Positions 8,714 through 17,721 are shown, counted from the stretch's first letter. The stretch: DNA of 64,000 nucleotides from Sphingopyxis flava (GCF_900168005.1 NZ_FUYP01000008.1:62001-126000), one strand, 5' to 3'. The notes: generated from the sequence alone by a model not told the origin. Numbers and translations: made by a program.

Positions 8714-10315
8714 ATGACCAAGGTGGTGATCGGTAGCGAAGCCGTCGAGACGCGTGCGGACGTGGCCGAAAACTGGGGCACGGCGCAGCTTGTCGAGGAA
8801 GCAGTGCGTCATGGCGAAGGGCTCCTCGCCAAGGACGGCCCGCTCGTTGTTGCGACGGGCAAGCACACGGGTCGCAGCGCCAAGGACAAGTTCATCGTCC
8901 AGGACGAAGAGACGCGCGACACCATCTGGTGGGGCAAGACCAACGTTGCGATGACTCCGGATCATTTTGCCGCTCTCAAGGCCGATTTCCTCGCCTATCT
9001 CGCGGACCGTCCGCGCCTTTATCGTCAACAGCTGTTCGGCGGCTCGCAGCCCGAGCATCGCGTGGGCGTGCAGGTCATTACCGAGCTTGCCTGGCACAGC
9101 CAGTTCATCCGCACCCTGCTTTGCCGCCCGACCGCAGCCGAGCTCGCGGCGTTTGCAGCGGAATATACGATTATCGACCTGCCAAGCTTTCGTGCTGACC
9201 CTGCGAAGCATGGCACGCGGACGGAAACCGTCGTCGCGGTCAATTTCACCGAGAAGCTCGTGCTGATTGGCGGAACGGCCTACGCCGGCGAGATGAAGAA
9301 GTCGGTCTTCGGCATCCTCAACTATCTGCTGCCCGTGAAAGGTGTGATGCCGATGCACTGCTCGGCGAACATTGGTCCGAAGGGCGATACGGCGGTTTTC
9401 TTCGGCCTGAGCGGGACCGGCAAGACGACGTTGTCGGCCGACGCTTCGCGCACGCTGATCGGTGACGACGAGCATGGCTGGTCGGACACGGCCGTCTTCA
9501 ATTTTGAAGGCGGCTGCTATGCCAAGATGATCCGCCTCTCGCCCGAGGCAGAACCTGAAATTTTCGCGACCACCAAGCGTTTCGGCACCGTGCTTGAGAA
9601 TGTCGTGATCGACCCCGAAACGCGCGAACTCGATTTCGACGACGCGAGCCTGGCCGAGAACAGCCGCGGCTCCTACCCCATCGACTTCATCCCGAATGCG
9701 TCGCCGGAAAATATGGGACCGGTGCCGCAGAATATCATCATGCTCACCGCCGATGCCTATGGCGTGCTGCCGCCGATCGCGAAGCTCACTCCCGACCAGG
9801 CGATGTATCACTTCCTCTCAGGCTATACGGCGCGCGTTGCCGGCACCGAGATCGGCGTGACCGAGCCCGAGGCGACCTTCTCGACCTGCTTCGGCGCCCC
9901 CTTCATGCCGCGCCATCCTTCGGTCTACGGAAATCTGCTGAAGGAGCGGATTGCAAAGGGCGGCGTCCAGTGCTGGCTTGTCAATACGGGCTGGACTGGC
10001 GGCATGGCGACGATGGATGGCATTGCGCGCATGCCGATCAAGGCGACGCGTGCGCTGCTCAACGCTGCGCTCGACGGCAGCCTGAACGATGCCGAGTTCC
10101 GCAAGGACCCGAATTTCGGCTTCCTCGTGCCCGTCGCGGTACCGGGTGTCGATTCCGCGCTGCTCGATCCGCGCGAGGCCTGGGCCGACAAGGCGGCCCA
10201 TGACCGCACGGCCGAGGCGCTGGTGCAGCAATTCATCGATAATTTCGCGCAATTTGCGGACCATGTCGATGAGGGCGTCCGCCAGGCCGCCCCTCGCGCA
10301 GCCGTCGCAGCCTGA
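8714..10315 (+). CDS. pckA: Phosphoenolpyruvate carboxykinase (ATP)
   Basis: 533 residues. It converts oxaloacetate plus ATP to phosphoenolpyruvate and CO2, the entry step of gluconeogenesis. Visible signatures are [12 protein letters not shown] near the N-terminus, [13 protein letters not shown] (about residues 232-244, kinase 1a loop), [11 protein letters not shown] with the metal-binding acidic residues, and [15 protein letters not shown]. The start follows a GGCCAGGA Shine-Dalgarno; the longer upstream reading frame has no support. It is divergent from chvI, the usual alphaproteobacterial arrangement that ties carbon flow to ChvGI and the PTS genes. Confidence 0.97.
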   Translation: MTKVVIGSEAVETRADVAENWGTAQLVEEAVRHGEGLLAKDGPLVVATGKHTGRSAKDKFIVQDEETRDTIWWGKTNVAMTPDHFAALKADFLAYLADRPRLYRQQLFGGSQPEHRVGVQVITELAWHSQFIRTLLCRPTAAELAAFAAEYTIIDLPSFRADPAKHGTRTETVVAVNFTEKLVLIGGTAYAGEMKKSVFGILNYLLPVKGVMPMHCSANIGPKGDTAVFFGLSGTGKTTLSADASRTLIGDDEHGWSDTAVFNFEGGCYAKMIRLSPEAEPEIFATTKRFGTVLENVVIDPETRELDFDDASLAENSRGSYPIDFIPNASPENMGPVPQNIIMLTADAYGVLPPIAKLTPDQAMYHFLSGYTARVAGTEIGVTEPEATFSTCFGAPFMPRHPSVYGNLLKERIAKGGVQCWLVNTGWTGGMATMDGIARMPIKATRALLNAALDGSLNDAEFRKDPNFGFLVPVAVPGVDSALLDPREAWADKAAHDRTAEALVQQFIDNFAQFADHVDEGVRQAAPRAAVAA

Positions 10316-10327
10316 TCGCGCCCGGTG

Positions 10328-10353
10328 CTTCCGGGTGGCCCATCACCCGGAAG
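10328..10353 (+). terminator. 10-bp hairpin after pckA, overlapping the next ribosome binding site
   Basis: CTTCCGGGTG (10328-10337) pairs perfectly with CACCCGGAAG (10344-10353) across a 6-nt loop. No T-tract follows. The 3' arm contains the first three bases of the AAGGAG ribosome binding site (10351-10356) of the next gene, so the hairpin could shield it as well as stabilise or end the pckA transcript. Confidence 0.5.
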
Positions 10354-10363
10354 GAGCCGGACG

Positions 10364-10855
10364 ATGACGACCCGATTTTCACCGCGCCTTTTCGAGCGCG
10401 ACCTTGACATCCGCATGCTCGGTGAGGGGCTGCTCGCCTGCACGTTGCCGCGCGAGGCTTGGACGCATGAGGCGCATCTGGCCGCGTGCCTGTGGCTCCT
10501 GACCGAACGCCCCGACATCGACTTCGATAAAGAAATCGCGGGGCTTATCCGCCGTTTCAACGAAAGTGTCGGCGGCATAAACGACGACCAGAATGGCTAT
10601 CACGACAGCATCACGCGCGCCTTTGTCGCCGGCGTGCGTCAGTTCCTGTCCGAGACTCCCGAAACCGGACTGGTCGCGCGCGTCAACGCGCTGCTGCTCT
10701 CGGACGTCGGGCGGCGCGACTGGCCGCTGCGCTTCTACAGTCCAGATCGTCTCTTCTCGGTTGAAGCGCGGCGCGGGTTCGTCGAACCCGATCTGGCGCC
10801 GCTGCCCCGCTTTAATCGCGGGCATGGCGGCGGCGCGCTCGCACTGACGCGATGA
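10364..10855 (+). CDS. Conserved hypothetical protein
   Basis: 163 residues, soluble, with no signal peptide. The start is fixed by AAGGAG 7 nt upstream. Recognisable stretches are LPREAWTHEAHLAACLWLL, YHDSITRAFV and WPLRFYSPDRLFSVEARR. The pattern WTHxAHL...YHxS...R resembles small uncharacterised cytosolic proteins common in proteobacteria; I cannot assign a function. It lies 48 bp after pckA, behind a hairpin that covers part of its ribosome binding site. Its stop is immediately adjacent to the stop of the convergent DUF885 gene. Confidence 0.8.
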   Translation: MTTRFSPRLFERDLDIRMLGEGLLACTLPREAWTHEAHLAACLWLLTERPDIDFDKEIAGLIRRFNESVGGINDDQNGYHDSITRAFVAGVRQFLSETPETGLVARVNALLLSDVGRRDWPLRFYSPDRLFSVEARRGFVEPDLAPLPRFNRGHGGGALALTR

Positions 10856-12700
10856 TCAGCTCCTCCCGCTCGCGATATATTCATCGACATTTTTCGCCAG
10901 CACGTCGAGCGGGACGTTGCCGCCCTCGACGACCACATTGTTGAAATCGCGCAGATCGTATTTCGCGCCGAGTGCTGCCTGCGCGCGCGCGCGCTGGCGG
11001 ACGATTTCGCTATGCCCGACCTTGTATCCGCACGCCTGGCCCGCCCAGCTGCAATAGCGGTCCACTTCGCTTGCGACTTCGAGCGGGTTCGATCCGTTGC
11101 GCTCGACAAAGAAGCGGACGCCTTCCTCTCGCGTCCAGCGTTTTGCGTGGAGACCCGTGTCGACGACGAGGCGGCACGCCCGGAACGCCAGCGACTGGAG
11201 ATAGCCGAGCCGGCCCACCTCGAAATCATCATAAAGCCCAAGCTCGTCGGCGAGCTGCTCAGCGTAGAGCGCCCAGCCTTCGGAATAGGCGTTGAACGCG
11301 AGCATCGAGCGGATCAGCGGCATCTGGTTCGCATATTCGCCCTGCCAGACATGCCCCGGAATGGCCTCGTGCATCGCAAGATCCGGGAGTGAATATTTGC
11401 TGTGAAGGTCGGTCGTGCGCAGGTTGATCCAGAATTTGCCGGGAATGCTCCCGTCGATCGATCCCGCGCCGCCATAGGCGGCAGGCGCGCCGGGCTCCTC
11501 GCCGATCGGCAGGCGCTTCACCTCGACATTGCCCTTCACCAGCGTCCGGAAGGCGCGCGGCAGCTCGGCGCGAATCTTGCCGAGCCAGGTCTGGATATAG
11601 GCCTTGATCTCCTCGCGTCCCTTGTCCCCTTCGGGGAACTTGTAGCGCGGGTCCTGCGCCAGCGCGTTCATCCGTGCGCCGACCGGGCCGTCGCTATAGC
11701 CGAGCTTCTTGAGGATCGGGTCCATCCGCCCGTGAAGCTCGGCAAGCTGGTCGAGGCCCATCTGGTGCACCTCGTCGGGGGTCATGCGGGTGGTGGTCGA
11801 GGCGCGCAGCCCCCACGCATACCATTCCTCGCCGCCGGGCCGCGCCCAGAGGCCCGCATCCATCGTCGCCTTGGGCCGCTGCGCGCGCATCTCGGCGATT
11901 TGCCGCTCAAGTGCGGGCACGACCGCGCTCTTGACGATCCGCTCGGCGCGCAAACCCCAGTCTCCCCCAATCTTCAACGCCGCGGTCCGCTGCGCAAGGC
12001 TGTCGACCAGTTCGCCGCCAGCGCGCGCATCGGCAAGGCTCGCGTCCATCTGCTTGAGCGCCGCGTCGATAAGGAAGGCGGGCGCGATCAGGCCCTGCGC
12101 CCCGGCCGCCTTCAGTCGCTCGGTCTCGCCGTCGAGCGCGGCGGGATAGGCGTGGAGCCGCGCAAGATAGGCCTCGGCGTCGGCGGCGTTTCTGAGCGGA
12201 TGATCGCTGCCGAGAAAGCGGGGGATATCGAGATAGGCGCCGACATTCTGGATCACGACATAGGGCGTGTTGCGCCAGCCCCCGACCGCGACGTCGCCAT
12301 AGGGCAGCGCAAAGCCATCGAGTGCGACGCTGTAGGCGCTGTCGACCACCGCGAGGCTGGTGCGCGTCGCATGATCGAGGCCGCTCGTGTCCAGGGCGCG
12401 CACGCGCGCGAGGTCGGCCTTGAGGGTCGTAGCGAGCGCGGCGACGCCGGCGGGGGAGCGGTCGGACAATTGCCCGCGCATGTGCGCGCGATCGCCGGTG
12501 TCGATGCCAAGCGCGGTCGCGCCCTCGGGCGCGTGGGCAAGGAGATTGTCCGCGACCGAATCGAGAAGCTGCTCCGCCTCGCTCTTCGGTGCCTGCTGCA
12601 GCGCAGCGGCGGGGCGCGCGACGGTAAGCGTCGCGGCCCCGGCGCCGAGCGCAGCGAGCGTCTGGCGGCGGCTTACGGGCGTAAAAAGCGGATATTGCAC
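10856..12700 (-). CDS. DUF885-family, metallopeptidase-like exported protein
   Basis: 614 residues from a GTG start with GGGAG 6 nt upstream; an upstream in-frame start at 12775 is not supported. The N-terminus has a twin-arginine signal (VSRRQTLAALGAGAATLTVA), so the protein is probably exported folded. The family motif AMHEAIPGHVWQGEY carries HExxxGH-like metal ligands seen in DUF885 proteins, which are related to gluzincin peptidases. Substrate unknown. Length is typical. Confidence 0.88.
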   Translation of the reverse strand: MQYPLFTPVSRRQTLAALGAGAATLTVARPAAALQQAPKSEAEQLLDSVADNLLAHAPEGATALGIDTGDRAHMRGQLSDRSPAGVAALATTLKADLARVRALDTSGLDHATRTSLAVVDSAYSVALDGFALPYGDVAVGGWRNTPYVVIQNVGAYLDIPRFLGSDHPLRNAADAEAYLARLHAYPAALDGETERLKAAGAQGLIAPAFLIDAALKQMDASLADARAGGELVDSLAQRTAALKIGGDWGLRAERIVKSAVVPALERQIAEMRAQRPKATMDAGLWARPGGEEWYAWGLRASTTTRMTPDEVHQMGLDQLAELHGRMDPILKKLGYSDGPVGARMNALAQDPRYKFPEGDKGREEIKAYIQTWLGKIRAELPRAFRTLVKGNVEVKRLPIGEEPGAPAAYGGAGSIDGSIPGKFWINLRTTDLHSKYSLPDLAMHEAIPGHVWQGEYANQMPLIRSMLAFNAYSEGWALYAEQLADELGLYDDFEVGRLGYLQSLAFRACRLVVDTGLHAKRWTREEGVRFFVERNGSNPLEVASEVDRYCSWAGQACGYKVGHSEIVRQRARAQAALGAKYDLRDFNNVVVEGGNVPLDVLAKNVDEYIASGRS

Positions 12701-12867
12701 TGGCGGCTCCCTGCGACTTTGTTTCTTCTGAAACCTGTCTAAGGCGGGCGCCGCGCCGGTCAATGGGCCTGCCAACCATCCTCCCGGGGGACCGTGGTGA
12801 GCGAACGCCGGACGGCGGTGAAGCGACTATGGGCTTTGCCCCTTCAATTCCGCGCGAGACCGCTGGC

Positions 12868-12895
12868 GCTTCCCCATGCCCCCGCACGGGGAAGC
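12868..12895 (-). terminator. Hairpin downstream of the DUF3597 gene
   Basis: GCTTCCCC (12868-12875) pairs with GGGGAAGC (12888-12895) across 12 nt, beginning 10 bp after the stop of the minus-strand gene. There is no T-run, so it may be a weak or Rho-assisted end signal. The rest of 12701-12905 shows no gene. Confidence 0.4.
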
Positions 12896-12905
12896 CTGCC
12901 CTTTG

Positions 12906-13298
12906 TCAATCTGTCAGTTCGGCCGGCACCTTGCCGCCGTTCGCCGCGAGTTCGCGCATTACAGCCTTGTGCAGCCAGATATTCATCTCGGCGCTGCCGT
13001 TGAGCTCACCGGTATAACCGAGCTCCTGCGCCAATTCTTTGCGATTCTGAAGACTGGGGTCGATCTCGAGCAGCTTCATCAGGTCGACGATCGACGTGCG
13101 CCAGTTGAGCGTCTGGGTCGCATAGGCGTTCTGTGCGGTCAGGATTGCTTCGACGTCGACCTCGCTTATCGGCGTCGGCGCGGCGGGAACCGGCTGCGGG
13201 GCCGCGGGGGCGGCCGTTGCGGCTGGAGCAGCCGCCCCCTCGGCGGCGGCAGCCTTCTTGCCGAAAATCGCGTCCTTGATCTTGCCGAAAATGCTCAT
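12906..13298 (-). CDS. DUF3597 domain protein
   Basis: 130 residues. The N-terminus MSIFGKIKDAIFGKK is the usual opening of DUF3597 proteins, followed by an Ala/Pro linker (about 16-42) and a helical C-terminal domain (VDVEAILTAQNA, WRTSIVDLMKLLEID, RKELAQELGYTGELNGS, NIWLHKAVMREL). Some relatives are annotated as LysM-like or peptidoglycan-associated, but the function is unknown. The C-terminal part reads like a helix-turn-helix-type small domain. It is divergent from the DUF937 gene. Confidence 0.87.
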   Translation of the reverse strand: MSIFGKIKDAIFGKKAAAAEGAAAPAATAAPAAPQPVPAAPTPISEVDVEAILTAQNAYATQTLNWRTSIVDLMKLLEIDPSLQNRKELAQELGYTGELNGSAEMNIWLHKAVMRELAANGGKVPAELTD

Positions 13299-13457
13299 GA
13301 TGGGGACTCCCTCTCCTCATGCGACCGCAGCGGGTCGCTTGCGTGCAGATCGGCACCGGCAGACAAAAGGAGAATGAACGGCTCCCCGCCCGCCCGTGCA
13401 CTGCTATACCAACCCTTGTCGGCGCTGTTCGATCCGCGCCCCAGACGGAGAATATTC

Positions 13458-14048
13458 ATGAACCTCACCGACATTTTGCAGCAGGCCGGCGGCCTTGAAT
13501 CGATGGCGAAGGAGCTGGGCGTCTCGCCCGGCGTCGCGCAGCAGGGCGCCGACGCGCTGCTCCCCGCAATTCTCGGCGGGTTCAAGAAGCAGATACAGGG
13601 TGGGGGCCTTGAAGGGCTCGGCGGTCTGATCGGCCAGCTCGGCGGCGGGGGACTGCTCGATTCGGTGCTCGGGTCGCAGCCGACTCCGGTCGGGCAGGGC
13701 AATGAGGTGCTAGGCCAGATCTTCGGGTCCAAGGACATCAGTCGCACCGTCGCGGGTGATGCAGCGGCGAAGACCGGCCTCGACGCCGGGCTTCTCAAGA
13801 AGATGCTCCCGATGCTCGCGATGATGGTCGCAGGCTATATGGCAAAGCAGGGCGGCCAATCTCCCGGCGGCGGACTGGGCGGCATGCTCGGCAATGTCCT
13901 CGGAGGACTTGTGGGAGGGGGCAGCAGCGCGCCCGCGGCAGGCGGACTCGCGGGTAGCCTTGGAGGCCTCGGCAAGCTCATCGACATGAACGGCGACGGC
14001 AATCCGCTCGACGACATCTTGGGCATGGCGGGAAAGATGCGCGGCTAG
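13458..14048 (+). CDS. DUF937 domain protein
   Basis: 196 residues. MNLTDILQQAGGLESMAKELG and VAQQGADALLPAILGGFKKQ match the YidB/DUF937 family, a small helical domain of unknown function. The second half is Gly-rich (GGGLGGMLGNVLGGLVGGG) and ends with DMNGDGNPLDDILGMAGKM, an EF-hand-like acidic loop sometimes seen in these proteins. GGAG lies 7 nt before the ATG. Frames upstream of 13458 on this strand are shadows of the DUF3597 gene. Confidence 0.87.
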   Translation: MNLTDILQQAGGLESMAKELGVSPGVAQQGADALLPAILGGFKKQIQGGGLEGLGGLIGQLGGGGLLDSVLGSQPTPVGQGNEVLGQIFGSKDISRTVAGDAAAKTGLDAGLLKKMLPMLAMMVAGYMAKQGGQSPGGGLGGMLGNVLGGLVGGGSSAPAAGGLAGSLGGLGKLIDMNGDGNPLDDILGMAGKMRG

Positions 14049-14089
14049 GGTGCGAGGCGCCCGCTACTTCCGCCGGATGGGAAGAGGGG

Positions 14090-14704
14090 TTAGGCCGCCT
14101 CCAGTCGCCAATCGCTGCGAAGCCTATCGGGCCACCGCGCGGCGCGCGGCATGGCGACGGCCCCTTCGTCGCCGTCGCCATCGGTGCCCGGTGCCGCGAT
14201 GTCCCGGGCATATTCGATTGTCGGAGCGGCCTCGCCGCGGGCAAGGCTAGCGCGCAGCGGCCGCCGCCCGGTCTGCCGGAAGCCGAGCTTGCGTAGCACG
14301 GCGCCCGAGGCTGGATTGTCGGCGAAATGGGAGGCCATGAGCCGGCTTATGCCGAGCGTATGCGCGAGGTCGACCATGTGCCGCCCCGCTTCGGTCGCAT
14401 AGCCAAGCCCCCAATAGGGACGCGCCACCCAGTAGCCGAGCTCGAACTCGCCGCTTTCGGTCCGGTCCATCCCGACACCGCCGATCAGGCGCGGCGCACT
14501 TGCGGTGCGCTGGAGCATCAGGAAGCGGCTCGGGTGGCCTTCGGTCCAGCCCGCCAGAAACGCGCGGGCATCCTCTTCATGATAGGGCCAGGGCGCCCGA
14601 GCGAGGTTCCTCGCAATCGCCTCTTCGCCGATCGCGCGCGCAAGCGCAGGGGCATCCTCGTGCCAACCGGGCCGCAGCAAGAGCCTGTCGGTGCGTGCAA
14701 ACAT
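14090..14704 (-). CDS. GNAT-family N-acetyltransferase (RimJ/RimL-like)
   Basis: 204 residues. TDRLLLRPGWHEDAPALARAI is the RimJ/RimL-type opening, and GYWVARPYWGLGYATEAGRHM holds the acetyl-CoA loop (GLGYATEA in place of QRxGxG/A). SRLMASHFADNPASGAVLRKLGF is the conserved end of the fold. The start at 14704 has GGAG 8 nt upstream; an ATG at 14719 is possible. The last 35 residues, rich in Asp, Arg and Gly, extend past the fold. Substrate unknown. Confidence 0.88.
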   Translation of the reverse strand: MFARTDRLLLRPGWHEDAPALARAIGEEAIARNLARAPWPYHEEDARAFLAGWTEGHPSRFLMLQRTASAPRLIGGVGMDRTESGEFELGYWVARPYWGLGYATEAGRHMVDLAHTLGISRLMASHFADNPASGAVLRKLGFRQTGRRPLRASLARGEAAPTIEYARDIAAPGTDGDGDEGAVAMPRAARWPDRLRSDWRLEAA

Positions 14705-14828
14705 GTTCGTCACTCCCATTGGGGGTCGCTCTGGCGTCAGATGGTGACGCTTTGACGACAGCCGATATGCGAGGGAGATGATCGGATCCTTTTTTGCGCC
14801 CTGCGCCAAGCGGCGGATAGCGGGCAAG

Positions 14829-14866
14829 AAAAAAGGGAGTCCGGGGGCGACCCGTCTCCCTCTTTT
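14829..14866 (-). terminator. Intrinsic terminator of rplU-rpmA (also T-rich on plus strand)
   Basis: On the minus strand AGGGAG (14861-14856) pairs with CTCCCT (14839-14834) and runs into six T residues, about 80 bp after the rpmA stop. The plus strand also ends in TCTTTT, so the site could work in both directions. A second hairpin lies at 14905-14925 (GGTCGTCC/GGACGACC). Confidence 0.7.
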
Positions 14867-14942
14867 CGAACCTGGTTTCCGCTTGGGCGGAAAGGGCGGC
14901 TCCGGGTCGTCCCTGGCGGACGACCTCGGTGAAAGTCGTCCC

Positions 14943-15212
14943 TTATTCGGCGGCGTCTGCCATGCAGTCGACCGACACATATTTGCGGCCAAGCTTGCCC
15001 TCGTGGAATCGGACGCGGCCGTCGGCAGTGGCAAACAGCGTGTGGTCCTTGCCCATCCCGACGTTGACGCCCGGATAGACCTTGGTGCCGCGCTGACGCA
15101 CGATAATGTTGCCGCCGATCACTTCCTGACCGCCGAACTTCTTCACGCCAAGGCGACGGCCGGCTGAGTCGCGACCGTTGCGCGAGGAACCGCCTGCTTT
15201 CTTATGTGCCAT
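14943..15212 (-). CDS. rpmA: 50S ribosomal protein L27
   Basis: 89 residues. [20 protein letters not shown] and [19 protein letters not shown] are the L27 signature. L27 reaches the peptidyl-transferase centre with its N-terminal tail. AAGGAG lies upstream of the ATG. It follows rplU by 44 bp as in nearly all bacteria and shares its promoter and the terminator at 14829-14866. Confidence 0.98.
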   Translation of the reverse strand: MAHKKAGGSSRNGRDSAGRRLGVKKFGGQEVIGGNIIVRQRGTKVYPGVNVGMGKDHTLFATADGRVRFHEGKLGRKYVSVDCMADAAE

Positions 15213-15256
15213 GACTGATGCTCCTTAATCTCTTGGGCCGAGCCGCGGGATCGCGC

Positions 15257-15751
15257 TCAGGCGTCCTTCTTGGGGGCCGCCTTCTTGGCAGCGGGTTTCT
15301 TGGCCGGCGCGGCCTTCTCGGTCGCGGCGTCCTTCTTGGGAGCAGCCACCTGCTTCGGAGCGGCTTCCTTCGCAGGCGCAGCCTTGGCTTCGGCCGCCGG
15401 GGCAGCCTCTTCCTTCTTGGGCGCCGCTTCCTTCTTCGGAGCCGCCTTCTTGGCGTCGCCCACGGCGAGGATGCGCAGCAGCGTCAGCGACTGGCGGTGA
15501 CCGTTGCGACGGCGGTAATTGTGCCGACGGCGCTTCTTGAAGACGATGACCTTTTCGCCGCGCGTCTGGGCGATGATCTCAGCCGAGACGGTCAGGCCCT
15601 TGGCGTCCTTCACTTCGCCGCCGTCGCCGGCCAGCAGGACGTCGCCCAGCGACACGGTGTCACCGGCTTCACCTTCGATCTTCTCGACGGCGATCTTGTC
15701 TCCAGCGGCGACGCGATACTGCTTGCCGCCCGTGCGCACGATTGCGAACAT
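15257..15751 (-). CDS. rplU: 50S ribosomal protein L21 with Lys/Ala/Pro tail
   Basis: 164 residues; the ordinary L21 fold ends near residue 100 ([40 protein letters not shown]). Residues 101-164 are a low-complexity tail of KKAAP and PKKE-like repeats with a net positive charge of about +10. The core binds 23S rRNA; the tail is expected to be disordered. First gene of the rplU-rpmA operon, about 90 nt downstream of a good TTGACA element. Confidence 0.97.
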   Translation of the reverse strand: MFAIVRTGGKQYRVAAGDKIAVEKIEGEAGDTVSLGDVLLAGDGGEVKDAKGLTVSAEIIAQTRGEKVIVFKKRRRHNYRRRNGHRQSLTLLRILAVGDAKKAAPKKEAAPKKEEAAPAAEAKAAPAKEAAPKQVAAPKKDAATEKAAPAKKPAAKKAAPKKDA

Positions 15752-15840
15752 GGTCTTCCATCCAATCAGAAACTAAAGCACCCGCGCTGCCAGTTGCCCG
15801 CCGAAGCAGGCGATTTTTCCGGCATGCGGGAAAGTCAGCG

Positions 15841-15869
15841 CCACTAGCGGCCAAGCCCGATGCTGTCAA
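15841..15869 (-). promoter_or_regulatory. Candidate sigma-70 promoter of rplU-rpmA
   Basis: On the minus strand TTGACA (15869-15864) is followed after 17 bp by TAGTGG (15846-15841). The -35 is perfect and the -10 is weak. Transcription would start near 15834, giving a leader of about 83 nt before the rplU ATG. Confidence 0.4.
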
Positions 15870-15979
15870 CCGCATATTTCCGCGTTTTTCGGGCTTTCGG
15901 CCATCCCGCTTTCAGTCCTGCGCGTCCTTCCCCCGATTCGGCTTGCCGCCCGCGCCCGCGGCCCATATCAGGAGCGGCA

Positions 15980-16501
15980 ATGACGCGCATCCCCCATATG
16001 CTTCCCGCGGCGATCGCGGCCTCGCTGTCGCTGTCGGCCTGCGCCACCGCGCAGGAAGGCCAGGCGCCCTCGCTCGCCAAGCGGCCGGTCGAGGGGCGAT
16101 TCGATGTCGCGCCGCCCGCGGTCGTCGTGGCGCCTCCGGGGCCGCTGCCCACTGATCTTGCAGGACGGCTCGCTCGTTGGGAATCGGATGCCGTCGAGGC
16201 GCAGCGGGCTTTCGCCGCGGAGCGCGGCGTCACTGCACCCCTGGTCTCCGCGGCCGCGGGTTCGGGGGTTTCGAGCGAAGCGTGGGTGGTCGCGCAGCAG
16301 GCGATCTCGCGCCTCATTGCAGCGCGCGCTCCGCTCACCGGTGCGCTTGCCGAGATCGACCGTCTCTATATCGACCGCAGCGTCGAGGGGGCGATTGACG
16401 GCTTGCCCGACATCTATGCGCTGCGCGAGCGGCTCGCCGACATGGCGTCGGCGCAGAACGCGGTGATAGAGGCGCTTGAGGCCCAGCTGCCCGAGCAATA
16501 G
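15980..16501 (+). CDS. Hypothetical lipoprotein
   Basis: 173 residues. AGGAG lies 5 nt before the ATG. A lipoprotein signal (MLPAAIAASLSLSAC, lipobox LSAC) targets it to the membrane; the residue after Cys is Ala. The mature part has a Pro/Ala-rich linker (about 40-60) and then helices (LAGRLARWESDAVEAQRAF, VAQQAISRLIAARAPL, LRERLADMASAQNAVIEAL). I do not recognise the family. It is convergent with pspF and separated from it by 92 bp. Confidence 0.78.
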   Translation: MTRIPHMLPAAIAASLSLSACATAQEGQAPSLAKRPVEGRFDVAPPAVVVAPPGPLPTDLAGRLARWESDAVEAQRAFAAERGVTAPLVSAAAGSGVSSEAWVVAQQAISRLIAARAPLTGALAEIDRLYIDRSVEGAIDGLPDIYALRERLADMASAQNAVIEALEAQLPEQ

Positions 16502-16593
16502 GCGCATCGCGCCCTGCAACAAATGCGGCCGCGCGGGGCCGTTGATCGCTTGCGCTTCGGATATTGCCGGGCCGCCAGGGGCGCGGCGCCGTG

Positions 16594-17622
16594 CTATTGA
16601 TTGAGCCCATGCTTCTTCAGGGCGTGGCGGATCTGGTCGTAACTGAGCCCCAGTGCCTCCGCTGCGACCTTCTGATTGTAGCGGCAGCGCGCCATCGTAT
16701 CGGCGAGGATCTGCCGCTCATAGCTGTCGACCGCTGCGCGAAGGTCGCTGACGGGCCCGAAGGGCGGCGCGGCGGGAGCCGCGGGGGAGGGGGCGGGTGC
16801 AGATGCGGGCGCCGCGCCCTCCTTTTGCCTTGGGCGGTGGGCGGGCTGCCAGGGGCTTGCGAACGGGTCGAAGCTCAGCGCGTCGACGGGCCTTGCAGGA
16901 TCGGGCCAGCGATAGATAGCACGTTCGATTACGTTCCGAAGCTCGCGAACATTGCCCGGCCAGTCGTGACCCTCCATCTGCGCGAGTGCGCGCGGGCCGA
17001 AGCCGGGCCATTCCTCCCACCCGAGCACCGCCGCCATGCGCTGCCCGAAATAGGTTGCAAGCACCTCAATGTCGCCCTCGCGGGCGCGCAAGGGGGGCAG
17101 GGTGATGACCTCGAACGACAAGCGGTCGAGCAGGTCTGCGCGAAAGCGGTTCTCCTCGACAAGCGCCGGAAGATGCTCATTGGTCGCCGCGACAATGCGC
17201 ACGTCGACGCGGATCGGGCGCGATGAGCCAACGCGGGTTACCTCGCCATATTCGACCGCGCGGAGCAGCCGCTCCTGCGCCGCCATCGACATTGTCGCAA
17301 GCTCGTCGAGGAACAATGTTCCGCCGTCCGCCTCTTCGAAGCGCCCGGCGCGACTGCGCGCCGCCCCGGTGAAAGCGCCAGCCTCGTGCCCGAACAGCTC
17401 CGATTCGATCAGCGTCTCGGGCATCGCTGCGCAATTCATGATCAGATAGGGTTTGTCCCAGCGCGCCGACAGGCGGTGGAGGCGCTCGGCGATCAATTCC
17501 TTGCCGGTGCCGCGCTCGCCGATGACGAGCACTGGACGGTCGAGCGCGGCAGCCTGGCTCGCGCGTTCGACCGCATCTTGAAAGGCCGCCGATTGGCCGA
17601 TGAACTGCGTCTCGCGCTCCAT
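16594..17622 (-). CDS. pspF: Phage shock protein operon activator PspF (sigma-54 enhancer-binding protein)
   Basis: 342 residues. The AAA+ domain has GERGTGKE (Walker A), ESELFGHEAGAFTGA with the sigma-54-contacting GAFTGA loop, GGTLFLDELATM (Walker B) and DWPGNVRELRNVIERA. A Pro/Ala linker (about 265-295) precedes a Fis-type helix-turn-helix (YNQKVAAEALGLSYDQIRHAL). There is no N-terminal receiver domain, as in PspF, which is held inactive by PspA. It is divergent from the psp operon with its sigma-54 promoter. Confidence 0.95.
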   Translation of the reverse strand: MERETQFIGQSAAFQDAVERASQAAALDRPVLVIGERGTGKELIAERLHRLSARWDKPYLIMNCAAMPETLIESELFGHEAGAFTGAARSRAGRFEEADGGTLFLDELATMSMAAQERLLRAVEYGEVTRVGSSRPIRVDVRIVAATNEHLPALVEENRFRADLLDRLSFEVITLPPLRAREGDIEVLATYFGQRMAAVLGWEEWPGFGPRALAQMEGHDWPGNVRELRNVIERAIYRWPDPARPVDALSFDPFASPWQPAHRPRQKEGAAPASAPAPSPAAPAAPPFGPVSDLRAAVDSYERQILADTMARCRYNQKVAAEALGLSYDQIRHALKKHGLNQ

Positions 17623-17631
17623 TCCCAATGA

Positions 17632-17658
17632 TTGGCAAAATTTCCCGCTCGTTGGCAA
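17632..17658. promoter_or_regulatory. Tandem TTGGCAA repeats, candidate PspF upstream activating sites
   Basis: TTGGCAA occurs at 17632-17638 and again at 17652-17658, exactly 20 bp apart (two helical turns). They lie 64-90 bp upstream of the sigma-54 promoter and just upstream of pspF, where enhancer sites for PspF would be expected. The repeats are seen; the role is inference. Confidence 0.45.
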
Positions 17659-17721
17659 GGCAAATCGTGCGCGGACCGGCACCGGAGAGAATATTCGGAG
17701 TTTTTCCGGCCTTCTGGCCAA

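Noticed and set aside
12876-13457. N-terminal extension of the DUF937 frame
   Set aside because: It runs antisense through the DUF3597 gene; the ATG at 13458 with GGAG gives the normal family start.
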